From the NCBI GenBank assembly GCA_032622095.1, contig CP136067.1, forward strand, positions 178,098,556-178,162,555: 64,000 nt of DNA. Reading direction: 5' to 3'. The notes below the pieces were generated by a model that ran no database searches, was not told the origin of the DNA, and saw nothing but the letters and a program-made list of their open reading frames with translations. The translations under genes and the position numbers were made by a program. Below, one piece after another: positions 36,001 to 48,002 of this stretch (position 1 is its first letter; the number at the start of each line of letters is the position of its first letter). The DNA is from Siphonodentalium dalli (Eukaryota; Mollusca; Scaphopoda; Gadilida; Siphonodentaliidae).

Positions 36001-36315
36001 TATCAAACAAGCAAACAGAGAAATCCTATTCACGCTTGTATCTAGTTCCATGTACCAGGGGTCCACATTTTCACCATTTAATCGTGAATACCATGCAGTT
36101 ACATGACGTTCATCGAATTTCGTTATAAGCACTCGCGTGTTGCTGAATTCAACTATATAGGTTAAACACGTCTCTTGTATGTCGTTCTTATACCATATGC
36201 ATTCAGAATAAAACTCAGGTGTTTTTATTTCTAACCGAGTGGCTTGAAAACGGCGTTTTATAGAAATACCAACTCCTTGTTCCCAGCATGCTATTGTCGT
36301 GTTTGTCCGAGGTAG
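35995..36315 (-). CDS. Unrecognised open frame without ATG near its start (possible exon)
   Basis: On the minus strand a frame is open for 106 codons, from after a TAA at 36316-36318 to a TAG at 35995-35997. It has a protein-like composition: ACWEQGVGISIKRRFQ, LEIKTPEFYSECIWYKND, TKFDERHVTAWYSRLNGE, NVDPWYMELDT, with three scattered Cys and five Trp. I recognise no family. The frame ends at the edge of the 36-bp array. A 63-codon frame in another phase (36291-36482) lies directly upstream. Either an exon of an unplaced minus-strand gene, a relic of a mobile-element ORF, or chance. Confidence 0.3.
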   Translation of the reverse strand, partial: LPRTNTTIACWEQGVGISIKRRFQATRLEIKTPEFYSECIWYKNDIQETCLTYIVEFSNTRVLITKFDERHVTAWYSRLNGENVDPWYMELDTSVNRISLFACLII

Positions 36316-36319
36316 TTAT

Positions 36320-37320
36320 GTGTTCCCAACCGCGGACGAAGTGTTTCTAGTCTGTGACATTTGGCATTTGATTGACGTTCATGTCTTCTGTCTAATCGCC
36401 ATATGGCAGGTTCTGATGAAAGGTTCATTACATATATATCCGCAAAATATGTACCATAACGTGATGAAAAAGTAAATGACATATTACTACATTTGCACGT
36501 AACTTATATGTAGACGACGGCTGTTAGATACTATAATAGATGTACGCGACCTGAAAGTGAGCACGTACACGTAAACATGAAACGTATAACCCGTTGTCTG
36601 ATAGCGTGCCCACTGCTGATAATCACAGCTGGAATCTCCAGAAAAAACATTTGAAACTGTGCAAACATGAACAATACTAAAATACCCTATCACATCCACG
36701 CTGTACAGGCACGTTGATCGATCAAGTAGATTTATAAAATAACAGTCTGAACGCATATGCATAGTATGACAAATCCGTTCACAGACTTGAGAGTTGACTA
36801 CAACAGTTTTAAATATGAACGAATATGTATATTAACAGGCTTGACATTTTGCATCGGTATCATGTTTTCAGAGATTAACTTATATTAGTGCATAGGTATA
36901 TACACCCACAAGGGTGGTGTGTATATAATACAGTGGTACAATATATAGTTATATTGCCTTCGTCAAACAATTACATACAAGACAAAACGCAGACAGTACT
37001 GTCGACAAACACAAACAGCTATATGCACGCGCCACCATAACAATCGCACCACGCATCCTGACCAATTGTGTTCACACAGAACACAAATGGTGATTATTTT
37101 CTTTACATATTATATAATCTTGTTAATTCATGTGCATGATTTAGAGAAATAAATATGTTTACATCAAATGGAGATAGGATTCGAAGGATTGATATCCTTT
37201 TATGTGGGGCTCTTTGTGTGTTCTGAATGTAATTAGAATAGTGTATAACCTGTTATGATCTAGACCTGAACGATTGTGATATACACGTGCATGTAGTACA
37301 ATGCACAAGGGCATTTATAT
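36320..37320. other. Non-coding stretch
   Basis: Nothing supported; contains a small TATACACCCACAAGGGTGG palindrome-like site near 36900. Confidence 0.45.
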
Positions 37321-37321
37321 T

Positions 37322-37575
37322 GTACTAGCAGGGTTACCCGGCGTTGCCCATGCTAAAGTGACGTGAAACCTTCTGCACGCTTTGGATATTTGGTGGATAC
37401 TCTTGCCCAACGTGTTACACGTATTCTCATAAATTGTATATCCAAATGGCATCACAAAATATGATTCTTACACATGGACTGTAATTAGTGGCTCGCCTTG
37501 TCGGATTGGAGCGATTGCCATTTTGTTTATCGCGATTAATCCGTCCCACTATTAAAGAAGTATCTATTTATTTAC
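37322..37575. repeat. Dispersed repeat, family A (copy 2)
   Basis: Starts TAGCAGGGTTACCCGGCGTT and later carries TTTGGTGG, ACATGGACTGTAATTAGTGG, CCTTGTCGGA, GATTGCCATTT and AAAGAAGTAT. These match in order the start (49804) and the far end (50690-50870) of copy 3. Confidence 0.7.
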
Positions 37576-37726
37576 AACTGCATATATTTAAGATGTTATA
37601 GCGTGAAACATGAACATCATAAACACAGAAATAAAAGACGACTATTGGGTTTTAAATAGAGATGTATCAATCAGTCTAGTGGGTTAGGCTAATATTTTGA
37701 GGACACATGGTTAAAGAAATGTCCGG

Positions 37727-38266
37727 GTGCTCCTCTGCCCATGGTGCTATATACGGGCTAACTATTCTCAGTTTAAAAGAAATGTAGCTATGCATGTATA
37801 TCAGCTAAATGTGCCCGACACAGAGCGAGATTTTGAATTGTTCATGTTTGGCGATGAGTCTGCCAAAAAAATTAAGAAATTCTTTGTATCGGGCAGATAT
37901 AACCTTGACATATATCAGTATTGGAGGATCCTGAAAAGTGATGTGCAACTGACTGCGTTTTATTTTATCTCAGAAGAAATTATATTGACTGCACATGTGA
38001 CCACTATTGTTGAACATGACTGCTGTACATTTCCATATCTCTTGACAAATTGTAACTTTTTGTGTTATAATATAAACATGAGCCATTATAATGTGCAATC
38101 CTCTGACGGTTCAAGGACCAGTATCTGTTTTGCTTGCTCATTATATGAATGCCTATATGAATATAACGTACAGCTGATAAGATATAATTGTTCAAGTGAC
38201 CTAATTCGGTCACCATTTGTCGATGTTTTCGAACGCCAAAGACTCGTTAGAACGATATGGAGATAA
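37727..38266 (+). CDS. Unrecognised 179-codon open frame
   Basis: One of the longest non-repeat frames outside the transposons. It is open from GTG 37727; the first real ATG codon in frame is around 37789 (MHVYQLNVPDTERDFEL). An acceptor-like TATTCTCAG lies at 37770 in front of TTTAAAAGAAATG, so it could be an exon beginning with FKRNVAMHVYQ. The product would be acidic-to-neutral with about ten Cys, mostly in the second half, and several Tyr-rich stretches. I see no domain. It might be a host exon, an element relic or chance in AT-rich DNA. Confidence 0.25.
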   Translation: MLLCPWCYIRANYSQFKRNVAMHVYQLNVPDTERDFELFMFGDESAKKIKKFFVSGRYNLDIYQYWRILKSDVQLTAFYFISEEIILTAHVTTIVEHDCCTFPYLLTNCNFLCYNINMSHYNVQSSDGSRTSICFACSLYECLYEYNVQLIRYNCSSDLIRSPFVDVFERQRLVRTIWR

Positions 38267-38389
38267 CTATATCGGCGAATAGAACAATCTTATCAATGCT
38301 AGTGCATCTCTCTCGCCATCCATGACTCAAACAACACCAAATGTGATTTAATTCATCGTATCATTAGAGAAGAACGTTCATGGATGTGG

Positions 38390-38960
38390 TGGAAATTAGT
38401 GCTAAATATATTTATATCAGCTTTGGAGCAACTCCCCTCCAAATGAATAACTTGAAAGGCGCCACTTGTGACATATTTAAACCACGTTCTTTCGACTCAT
38501 ACATGCATGCTATACTGAAGATGATTATATATATTGATTGAACCCCGTGAAGATATACGTCTATGCATTTGATGGTAATTGGCACAAAACATATTTTTAT
38601 CAGTTTTGGTGATCCTCCCGTCCTCAAGCGGCGCCACTTTTGACATCATTAAACTGCGCACTTAGACTGATTATGGAGATGAATATATATAAAATTGGTG
38701 AAAAATTGAGTATTCAAATTTTGTATCTAATTTAGAGCCCTCAGATCTCTCACTCAAACGGCTCAAATTTGGCGTATTTAAACCACATGATTAGATTCCC
38801 GTGACGTCGACTAAACAATTTTATTTATCAAACGTATCAAAAATATCTGCCCCTCCTCCTTTTCTACCCATGAAAACAACGGTGTCACTTTAGAAAATTC
38901 TAACCCGCGCCATTATCTTTCTGGTAACAAGTTACCCCTGTTAGCCCCCTATGGTGTCAT
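38390..38960. repeat. Degenerate ~145-190 bp tandem repeat
   Basis: Blocks TATCAGCTTTGGAGCAACTC, GGCGCCACTTGTGACAT and TTTAAACCACG recur in altered form at about 38600-38660 (GGCGCCACTTTTGACAT) and, more weakly, near 38760 and 38890 (GGTGTCACTTTAGAA). Confidence 0.5.
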
Positions 38961-39530
38961 CTAGATTGTCCCATTGAATTTCGATGGAACACAGACAGAC
39001 ATTCGCAAATATAGATATAGATTGTCAAACAAGTACACCCCAATGTACCCATTGTTATCTAGTGCAGTATTATAGGTAATTTATGTGTAATTTTCATGAT
39101 ACTGGTGTCAGAGTGAATGCTACACAGATGAACATAAATAATTATCAGATATATGGAGGCACAGATTTAGTATGAGTTTGTTGGATTACCATATATCAGA
39201 TGAAACCCCTATTATATCATTTAAAAAAACATATATCTCCTTATTTCTCACTAGTTACATGTCACGTGGCATTGCGCAACATAATCTTTACAATGATTCA
39301 GGCAGATTAATACTATTTCGAAAAGCCGCACATGACACCAGTACCAGACAATGCAAAAAATATTGTTCAACTTCATTGCACTAAACAGGCAAATTAGGGA
39401 TTGTATTTTCTGTCGCATCCCCAGAGCGCGTAATACTGTCTTGCACGCTTGTGGAGCGTCTCAGCCGATGTTGTAAATGTAAAGATTAAATTAAAGATAA
39501 TTAATGAGCTTTATGCACTTACATGTAATT

Positions 39531-39875
39531 ATACTTAGTCATTTATTTATTCAAAATGTGATTTATAAAATAAAAAGGTGATGACCAAGACTCAATTTGC
39601 CACCTCAAGTTAACTGTAAAGTTTGTGAAATTTCTGTTAGGAAATTAAGGTGGATTTCTACCTATTGTGTATTCTGCCAGAATTATGAAGTACCAACATT
39701 TACATGTAGATTATCTGGTGTAGGTTGATTTTGATTGTTAACATTTGATATTTATGTGATATATTTTATATTCTTATGAAAGAGATGAGTGTGCTCATCC
39801 ATGTTTACACGTTTAACTAGAAGTTGAATACCTATTTATACACAGTTTTCAGTTTTAATTCTTGATCTTTGAAGT
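39531..39875. repeat. Local direct duplication, copy 1
   Basis: Homologous over about 340 bp to 40279-40612: ATACTTAGTCATTTA, TTAAGGTGGATTTCTAC, GAAAGAGATGAGTGTGCTCA, TTTAACTAGAAGTTGAATAC. Same strand, 748 bp apart. Parts of the last block occur once more near 39935. Confidence 0.85.
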
Positions 39876-40278
39876 CGATATTTTAGATTTTAGATTTGAA
39901 ATATTATGAAATAGTGTACTCATAATGTTTGCATTTAACTAGAAGTTGAATACTTTTTCATGTGATAGTCAACTAGTTATGTTGGGATATAAGATTGTAT
40001 GAAACTTATTTGATGAATCGAATTTATCATAGCAATTTCATAAAATCTTATATTCGAACATCACTCGTTGGAAATCCTCTATATATAACATATTACTATG
40101 GTAATTGTTTATCAGGTACAGATCAATTTAAAAAATCAACTTGAGATAATATGCAGCATTTGGTTGTATAATTGGTCTTAAACGTTTGCGTTGTTGGTAA
40201 CTTGGTACACTAACATTAAAACCACATTTTTGGTGCTGTGCAATGTAGTGCTTTATACACACACGTGCAGATAAGATG

Positions 40279-40612
40279 ATACTTAGTCATTTAAATCTGT
40301 TACTCAAATTATGATTTATAAAATAAATGGTGTTGAACAAGACTCAAGTTGCCATTCAAGTTAATTGTAAAGTTTGGGAAAGTTCTGTTTATAAATTAAG
40401 GTGGATTTCTACATATTGTGCATTCTACCACCATTATGACTACCATCATTTACTGGTGTAGGTTTATTTTGATTGCTGACATTTGATATTTATTTGTTAT
40501 ATTTTATATTCTTACGAAAGAGATGAGTGTGCTCATCCAATTTTACACTTTTAACTAGAAGTTGAATACCTCTTTATTTACATTTTTTCAGTTTTAATCA
40601 TTGATATTTGTG
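40279..40612. repeat. Local direct duplication, copy 2
   Basis: Second copy of the 39531-39875 segment, with scattered substitutions and small indels. Non-coding. The spacer is unrelated, so it is either an interrupted tandem duplication or two insertions of one element. Confidence 0.85.
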
Positions 40613-40741
40613 AATGTTACTTATATTTATATATTTAAAAAGAAGAAATTATCCTCTGAGGTAGGTGACTACTGACGTGAAGAATGGAATAGTTTGAAAA
40701 TTAAGAAAGGTATCCGTTCATTGTTGAATATTTATTACATG

Positions 40742-40856
40742 TATGTACATACAGCTATAACGGTTTCGGCACACCTTGCCTTTTCAATAGCTTGAGGCGA
40801 CTCCAAGCTATTGAAAAGGCAAGATGTGCCGAAACCGGTATAGCTGTATGTACATA
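40742..40856. mobile_element. 115-bp near-perfect hairpin MITE
   Basis: Two 53-bp arms, identical at 51 positions, beginning TATGTACATACAGCTATA, around a 9-nt loop (AGGCGACTC at 40795-40803). The outermost bases are TA on both sides. Few differences suggest recent origin. Confidence 0.88.
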
Positions 40857-41799
40857 GATAAAAACATATATTTTACCAGAGACAAGACTCTCATTGTAGT
40901 CGAAATTTTTTATACGCATTTGTCTTTGAGTTTCACTCTTCTTGGCTTAAAAATTGCACGCCACTGTCCAATGCTGATTTATAGATTTGTCCTGTTTGAG
41001 TGCATATAAGTCCTTAAAGGTGACATACAACGGTTTTTAGATTGGTCTATCCCCCTCATATCAATGTGCCATGATGGGCCCTGATCCCAACCAGTGCAAA
41101 TGCGAACTCTCTAGACAGCCGGGAAGCCGACAAATCGTTGTTACGCCAACTCCCAAAAGTTTGCATAAAGACAAAACTGCAAGACTTTTCTCCCATGAAT
41201 TGGGACATCACGAATTGGTGTAACTGTAATAGCATCCATAAATGAATGCCTTTTGTTACAATGCACCATTATTTTCTGTCCAAATATCATGGAATTATTA
41301 TATATAAGTTAGGGGTAGACTCGCGTAACTACGTATGTTTTCACTGAGATGAGAAACCGTACTACAGTACTGTATATAATGTAACCACCCCTGTGAACCG
41401 GTCATGTACATGAATGTAGCAGTGTTTACGCTCATAGTCGCAGAGAACAGTTTGGGTAGCAAAATGTAAGCAAATGCCACACATAGATGGCAGAAACACG
41501 TGGCGAGTACAAACTATCAAGATATTGGCACGTGCTAGCGGCCGAATGATCTATAAAAGAACATATGCAGGATATACTGCTTTTGCGTTAACATCCATTT
41601 AGAGATAACGTTGATTATCCACAATTTATGTTCTCATATCCCATTATTAACACGAAAATACTGATTATCTTTGAAAAAAATATAATAAATTCAAATAGAT
41701 GTCGAATATTTCATTAGTAATTGTTCCCATATACTTGTATTCTGAATGGCGAAACGAACGTTACAAGGGTTTGGGATAGAAGACATCTTGGAAATTACC

Positions 41800-42295
41800 C
41801 TTTGCATGACTAAATCCTTTGGCACACCCTCAGGCAACATCCCTAATCCGATCGTCGTCAAATTTCATACGGGTCTTTGGGGTGGACCTCTAGATGGGAG
41901 CCATCGATTATTACACAAATTCGTTAAAAACATGGCCGCCAGCAGCCATCTTGGATTTCAAATTTGAATCGATCGGCACACCCTGCAGCCCGTATACATC
42001 TAAGAAACATGTTATAAATTTACAGGCATGATTAGGATCACCTCTAGAATAGAGCTATCAAATTTGAACGATTTTCGATTAAAACATGGCCGCCGGCAGC
42101 CATCTTGTCTTTTACTCTTTACATGACTAAATCCTTTGGCAAACCTTACTGACCACATCCCTCGTTTGACCATCACCAAACTTTATATAAATCTTCAGGG
42201 TGTCCGCTAGATGGCACCCCATAAATGATTTCCGAAATTCGTTGAAAATCATGGCTGCCAGTGGCCATATTTTCATGACTAAAATCCTTTGGCAT
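41800..42295. repeat. ~155-bp tandem repeat, three units
   Basis: ATGACTAAATCCTTTGGCA recurs at about 41806, 42123 and 42275, and GGCCGCCAGCAGCCATCTTG or variants at about 41936, 42089 and 42253. The 73-codon frame at 41746 is repeat-derived. Confidence 0.7.
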
Positions 42296-43034
42296 ATTTA
42301 GTGAAGAAATTAAATTTATTTTATTTATACAATACAATCCATTTGCTGAAACTTTCTGAATTTCAGTGTTTAACATTCAAATTGACTGCTCAGCCAGCTG
42401 GCTCAGCATTAAATTATTTAAAAGCGCCTCCCCGAGTTGAGCTACATTGTCATTGACAGTTGCATTTGTTTCTCAACTCAATTCAGACTACACAATATCA
42501 AGTTTATCCATGATTGTTTTAAATGCATGGATGGCCTTGGTTGTAGGTTATAATTTAGAATTAAAGTTACCAAATTATGAACATTTCCTCAAGAATATAC
42601 TAATAGTATAGTATAATGATACTATGAGTAGGATAGTATCCACTAAACACACTTGAGCAAGCAGAGCGTTTGTTTATATAGAGTATACAAAGAGTGTGCG
42701 ACAAGCAAAACACTCAACAACGTTGTGATTTTTTTTGGGAGATTGATTCACGGTGACTCATTCAACACCGAAATATTGAGTGGCGAGGATTAGCGAGCGC
42801 GTTAGTGGTATGTTGTAAACAACATCGTACAGTTTTAACTAAAGTTCACTCAGTGGGGTATTCTCGGTGTTGAGTGTTTTGCTTATCGCACACTCTTTAC
42901 GAATTGTACAGTAATATAACAAGGCTTGTGTTTACTTACACTGCGTACGATCTTAACAATAACAAGTTATTTGTGCGATATTAGTGATTAGTATAAGAAC
43001 AAAATGTGTCCATTTATTAATAATGTGTTTGGTT

Positions 43035-43449
43035 AGGGTACGTTCATACGCTGGTACATTTGCACCGTATGTTTTACAGGCATTTCGTCATAGAAAACCA
43101 CATGGTGCCAGAATATGAACGGAATATGCATATAACATGCATCTTTACAAAGCGAACGACATGAGAAGAAAAACTTCTGCAGCTCCACTTGTAACGCTGG
43201 TACTGGCATTTGCCTTCAAATACATGTATGATTTATTCGAGAAAAATTTCATGATATTTACAGGCAATTTCCCGTAGCATCGCTACTGGTGGAACTATAC
43301 AGCGAGTTTACTTCACATGTAGTTAGTTGTGGTACATGCAGATGCATTTTATATGCATGATTCCGTTTATATTCTGGCACCATATCGTTTTCTACGACGA
43401 AATGCCTGCAAACCATATCGTGCAAACTTGCCAGTGTATGAACATACCG
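43035..43449. mobile_element. ~415-bp foldback MITE
   Basis: Long inverted repeat. The left arm runs from GTTCATACGCTGG through GGCATTTCGTC, GGTGCCAGAATAT and GCATATAACATGCATCT; the right arm is the imperfect inverse, ending GTATGAACATACC. Pairing continues inward (CAGCTCCACTTGTAACGCTG versus TAGTTCCACCAGTAGCGATG) to a loop near 43220-43260. The 93-codon minus frame here lies within it. Confidence 0.8.
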
Positions 43450-44176
43450 TATGGTGGTTTTAATGGATGCGACATTTAACAGCATACTCACCGCGAAGGG
43501 TATCGTGTCTTTAGCAGTGTCACACAGATTTTGAAACATGTCAGCACATTCATGTTTTAAGCAGCTTTTAATTTCATTGTATTATGATGTTAAAATATAT
43601 ATAAAATCATTAGATACATTTATGTTGTATATTTGAATGACAATAGTGTTTGGTCTAACGTTTGACATGAGACAGTGTTCAGTTATATGCTGCACTTTTC
43701 TCCCGGTTTTGTTGATAACTTCACTAGCTTTGTCAGTCCGATAAATATCCAGACTCCGTATCATTACTTCCATCTATGTCTTACGACACTCGCATGGAAT
43801 CTGATTTCAGAGATGAAGGGGAAATTCCCTTCTTTGTGAAAATGTATTAATATTCATAGGCAGTGTTTATCAGTGCGATACACACCTAAATCTACACACG
43901 TGCGCCCGAGGTCATGTAAACATTTAAGAGTTGTCACTCTTCTAACCAATTTCCGTGCAATAAAATGCTCTCAACTGCTTCACTGTACGTGCAGAATACA
44001 AGCTTCGCAATTCAGATGCTATATAACAAAGAACAATGTAATGAACATATATTGAGCTGCACCGCGGTCATGTTGCGTCATGTCCTTGTTTACAATACGC
44101 GCTTGGAATTTACTACGAAGTTTTAATGATCCTTATTTGGCACGTGACGTAATATCCGTAGGGTAGGAGAAAATAC

Positions 44177-44209
<33 letters not shown>

Positions 44210-45604
44210 TTGCAAATACAATTCTGTTATGTATACTTGTTCTGTCTGAACATTTCCCAATTATGAATAAATGTACGTTAGTTTTGTTTTTGAACACACG
44301 ACGTCTGCATGGTCAGTTAAGATACGCGACACTAACGTGTATTTTATACGATAACTTCATGAGATTGCAGTCAAATGCCGCGGGTGTGGCTTGTATGAAT
44401 AAATTAATAGTAATTGATTTGCAGAAAGGTATTCATTGGTCAATCAATGCATCACTCGATGCGTATTGGCTAGATTTCTCTCGTTTGGAATAATTTTAGC
44501 CATGAGAGTTCTCAGACCGTAACTTGATTGAAAAGCAACAGGGTCTGATTTTTGTTAGACTGTAGCTTTGTCTATGATACACCATCGCGTTTGTAACATT
44601 CCTGTCCACATTCATTGCCAATACGTTCAATCGTCGCCGAGTTAAGTTCATGAGATGTCAGAACAAAACAAATTGCACCGCACGCATCCATTACACATCG
44701 ACGATTGACGCAGAGTTACTGCACGGGTGAATTTAATATTACGTGACAAATCATAGCTGGATTGCTGACATTACGACGTACTGGCATATGCACGCACACC
44801 ACACAAGTGACCGCCCTCTGAGGATATACAGGCATTGTTTGGTATTGTGTTCGCCAACATAAGATGCGACGGAACCAGTTCGCCTTTAATTGTATATAAG
44901 CAGTATTTAATTGTAACTCACAAATTGCAAATTTCTTTACAATTACATTATGCATGCAGTCTTGGGCTATACGAAAACCATTGCGTGAACCAACGATCGA
45001 CCCCTTACGGGTTGCATATCACCCTGAACTATATATATTAACTCATAAGTATATACATATATATGTATAATAATTTTAGCCAGAGATTTTTAAAGACATA
45101 TTATTATAAGCAATATATATTGTTCTCACTTCCAAGAACAGGGACAGAAATTCTACTATTTCTAGAACATTACAAATACTGATTGAAGACAGGTCTGCTA
45201 AAACACTACAAAATACGTGAATTATATATATATATATATGTTCCACATGTTTTAGGGATTATCTGTTTCAGCAATTTTTAAGCAGGCCTATTAAACCAAC
45301 TCCATCGCATCGTATAGTGCGAATAGATGATAATAAATGCCGATGTTAATGGCGCAAATTGGTTTGAGTTTCGTGTATGTAATTTGCTTGATAACTTGTA
45401 AATATAAAATTCACATGTATACATTTGTAATTTATATTTATCTCAAATACTGTATGTTCTTGTACGGTTTTATTGAGATTTTAAACAAATTCAGAATATA
45501 TCACTCTCATCACCAAATTCAACAGCTAAGACTTGCTGTGATCTTAGATAGGGAGATTTATCTCTAATATTCAGGAAAGTTTTCAGCCAATCGCTACCAA
45601 TTAC
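43450..45604. other. Non-coding stretch with TA microsatellites
   Basis: TA runs at about 44178-44216 and 45224-45239. Open frames of 60-79 codons only, none with recognisable features. Confidence 0.5.
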
Positions 45605-46398
45605 CAGTGTTCACACTGGCCAAAAATATTCTTGAACCACCACCTTAGCCACTTGTGAATTTGTTTGAACCACTTTTCATTTACTTAAGGCACATTTTTT
45701 GGCCGTTTTGATTGAAACATATTCCAAGAACAACACAAGCTAATAAACTCAAATATTTATTCTTATATAATATAACATGTTTTGGTAGTTAAACAACAAC
45801 AATATTAACAACAATATTAATAATAAAACATTGAATATTCTGCGAGATTTTACATCTGCCCATTTATTAAATGCTTTACCAAAATTAAAGTCTAACATTA
45901 GAGGACCTTCAGTTGCAATTTTCATTATTAAGTTTAAATGTGGAACAGAAAGTTAAATGTTGGTTAAATGTTGGTACGAAAAGGCCCTCTCACATTCCAC
46001 AGTCGATACGGGTACACAATATAGTGTTTATGCAAAGTCTGATATAGGATATGTCTCCTTTCTTTGTTTCAGTAATGTTTGGCGATGTGAAAGCAGTACA
46101 ACGAATGTGTGTTTTTATCCAATATAAGTAGGAATCCCATTCACTGTACGTGATACAATTACAACCAGCCGCTGTGGCATAAGCCGATTATAAATTAGCG
46201 ACTGCTTTCATTCAGACTGTTTCATGCCGGGATAGTGCTGCATGATTGTTAAACTTAATCTGTCCGACGGCAGTTAATTTAAGAGCCACACACTCAAATT
46301 CTTTGAGCCATTTTCTTTAGCCACTAGCACATTTTGTTGAGACACTTTTGTTTTTTTTTCGCAATTTGCGAAAATTTCTCACGGCAGCGTGAACACTG
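45605..46398. mobile_element. Candidate hAT-type non-autonomous element (794 bp)
   Basis: Terminal inverted repeats CAGTGTTCACACTGGC (left) and CAGTGTTCACGCTGCC (right, reverse strand) agree at 14 of 16 positions and have the CAGTGTTC start usual for hAT elements. Flanks CCAATTAC and TCCAATAC resemble a decayed 8-bp target duplication. The interior has repeated GCCACT-type motifs and no transposase frame. Confidence 0.65.
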
Positions 46399-47927
46399 TC
46401 CAATACTGCAGAAAAGTTTATTTTCGAGAGCACTAACGAGCGGCGCTATCAGCCTACTGTCATTTTATCACGTGATTTTGTTATTTTGGTCGCTTGTTTT
46501 GTATGAATTGCCACTTTTATAATTATTTGAATGCATTACAATGTAGTTATCTTTTTTACCATGATTGTACTTGATTGTTTATTCATAGTGTATTGTCAGC
46601 AACCTGTCCTTATATCTAGATGTTATTTGCTAATAAATTCAATTAAAACAATCGAATCTTGTTGCATATAATCATGTCATGACAAAGAGAATGTTAAACA
46701 TCTGTCGAGCGAGACAGTTTTGGATTTAATTTTAATAGAAAATTAATCTTCCACGACTACCCAATATATCGCATATTGCATATACTGTTTGATAACTCGG
46801 TCTGCTTCTGGGAACTATATATTCTGAACCCCGTTGTTTCTTGACTAGACGTGTGGTTCAGTCGGTAAGATCATGCCGCTGTTAGAGGTAACGTGGTGGG
46901 TACTGGAGCGAAGCTATAGTTCTACTCCCTACACGCGCGGATTGGTGATCCACCAAACACAACTCAAAGTAGGGATAACCGGATTTGGGAATTTAACTTT
47001 CTTTAAGTATGTATTATCGTTAGTTGTTTTTGTCCGGTGATAATGGTCCCACCAATGAACTGAAAACGTGATATTGCCTGCTTATGGCTGACGATATCCA
47101 GTTGAACTGATGGCAGTGCGACCCGTGTTTATAGCAGATCATCAGAGTGTACCAACTACTAGGAGCTATGTCAACTTTAACCAATATGGACATTCGAGTG
47201 CAATACCCATATCCTGAAATAAATAGTTGACATTTTTTTTTTAATCCAGTCAGTGGAATGTATATATCTGAAACGCATACAAATCGAAATTACCGGTGTA
47301 TATCATTTTTAAATACATGAAATTGGGCGAAACTGGGGTGGTGATAACAACAGTAGCACAGCGGACTATCAGTGCATGCCAACGAGATCGAGGGTGACAG
47401 TATTTTCTTTCCGTAGTATGTTATATGGGGGCATATTTCGATAGACGCATTATACATGGATTTAGCTATCGGGGATATGTAACCCCATTCCGAATAACAA
47501 GAACGATTTTGTTTCTAAAATGCTACATTATTGGGTCTAAAGTACGTAAGTTCGAAAATACAAGTCCGATACCGCACTCGAAGTATTGGGAATGGTATTT
47601 ACCAATTTGGTCGATTTGGGCGAGCGCTCTTTGAGGAATCAATTTCCGACGTCAATGTCAGACGGCCACCAAAGCACCCCAAAAAAAAGGAAGCTAAAAT
47701 AGCCGCTATATTCCGACGCCGACACTGTATGCACATTTTAACGTTTTTTTGGAGGCACAGACTAAGTATGAGTGTTCAATGCTTCAAATGTGCTTACTTC
47801 AGTGAGAGCGAACAAACTATAATTTCATGTCGAAATGGCCATGTATCGATCAGAATGGCATCTCGTTATTAAGTTGTCCCTCAACTAAGATCAATCTTGA
47901 ACAGCGGTTCCGATTGTCGCACATGTC
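46399..47927. other. Non-coding stretch
   Basis: No supported gene. A 113-codon frame at 47531-47872 has basic runs and CFKCAYF but no recognised domain. Confidence 0.4.
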
Positions 47928-48002
47928 GGGGTTTTAACCCGCGCCAACCCCGTCTAGCCCAGACCGCGGTGACCTTACCCACGACCTAACCACCTCGGCT
48001 TC
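47928..48002 (-). ncRNA. tRNA-like SINE head or tRNA pseudogene
   Basis: On the minus strand, TGGTTAGGTCGTGG fits the pol III A box and GGTTAAAACCC fits the B box except at one position, 52 nt apart. The T arm (GCGGG...CCCC) can pair. The acceptor stem is not convincing, so it is more likely a SINE head or pseudogene than a functional tRNA. Confidence 0.4.

Noticed and set aside
35472-36106. Long repetitive frames of 159-190 codons on both strands; also considered as a CRISPR-like array
   Set aside because: They arise from the 36-bp tandem repeat having no stops. There are no spacers between units, so it is not CRISPR.
41746-41967. 73-codon frame
   Set aside because: Falls inside the ~155-bp tandem repeat.
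46855-46990. tRNA-like A box (TGGTTCAGTCGGTAAG)
   Set aside because: No acceptable B box at the right distance and no cloverleaf. At most a worn SINE head.
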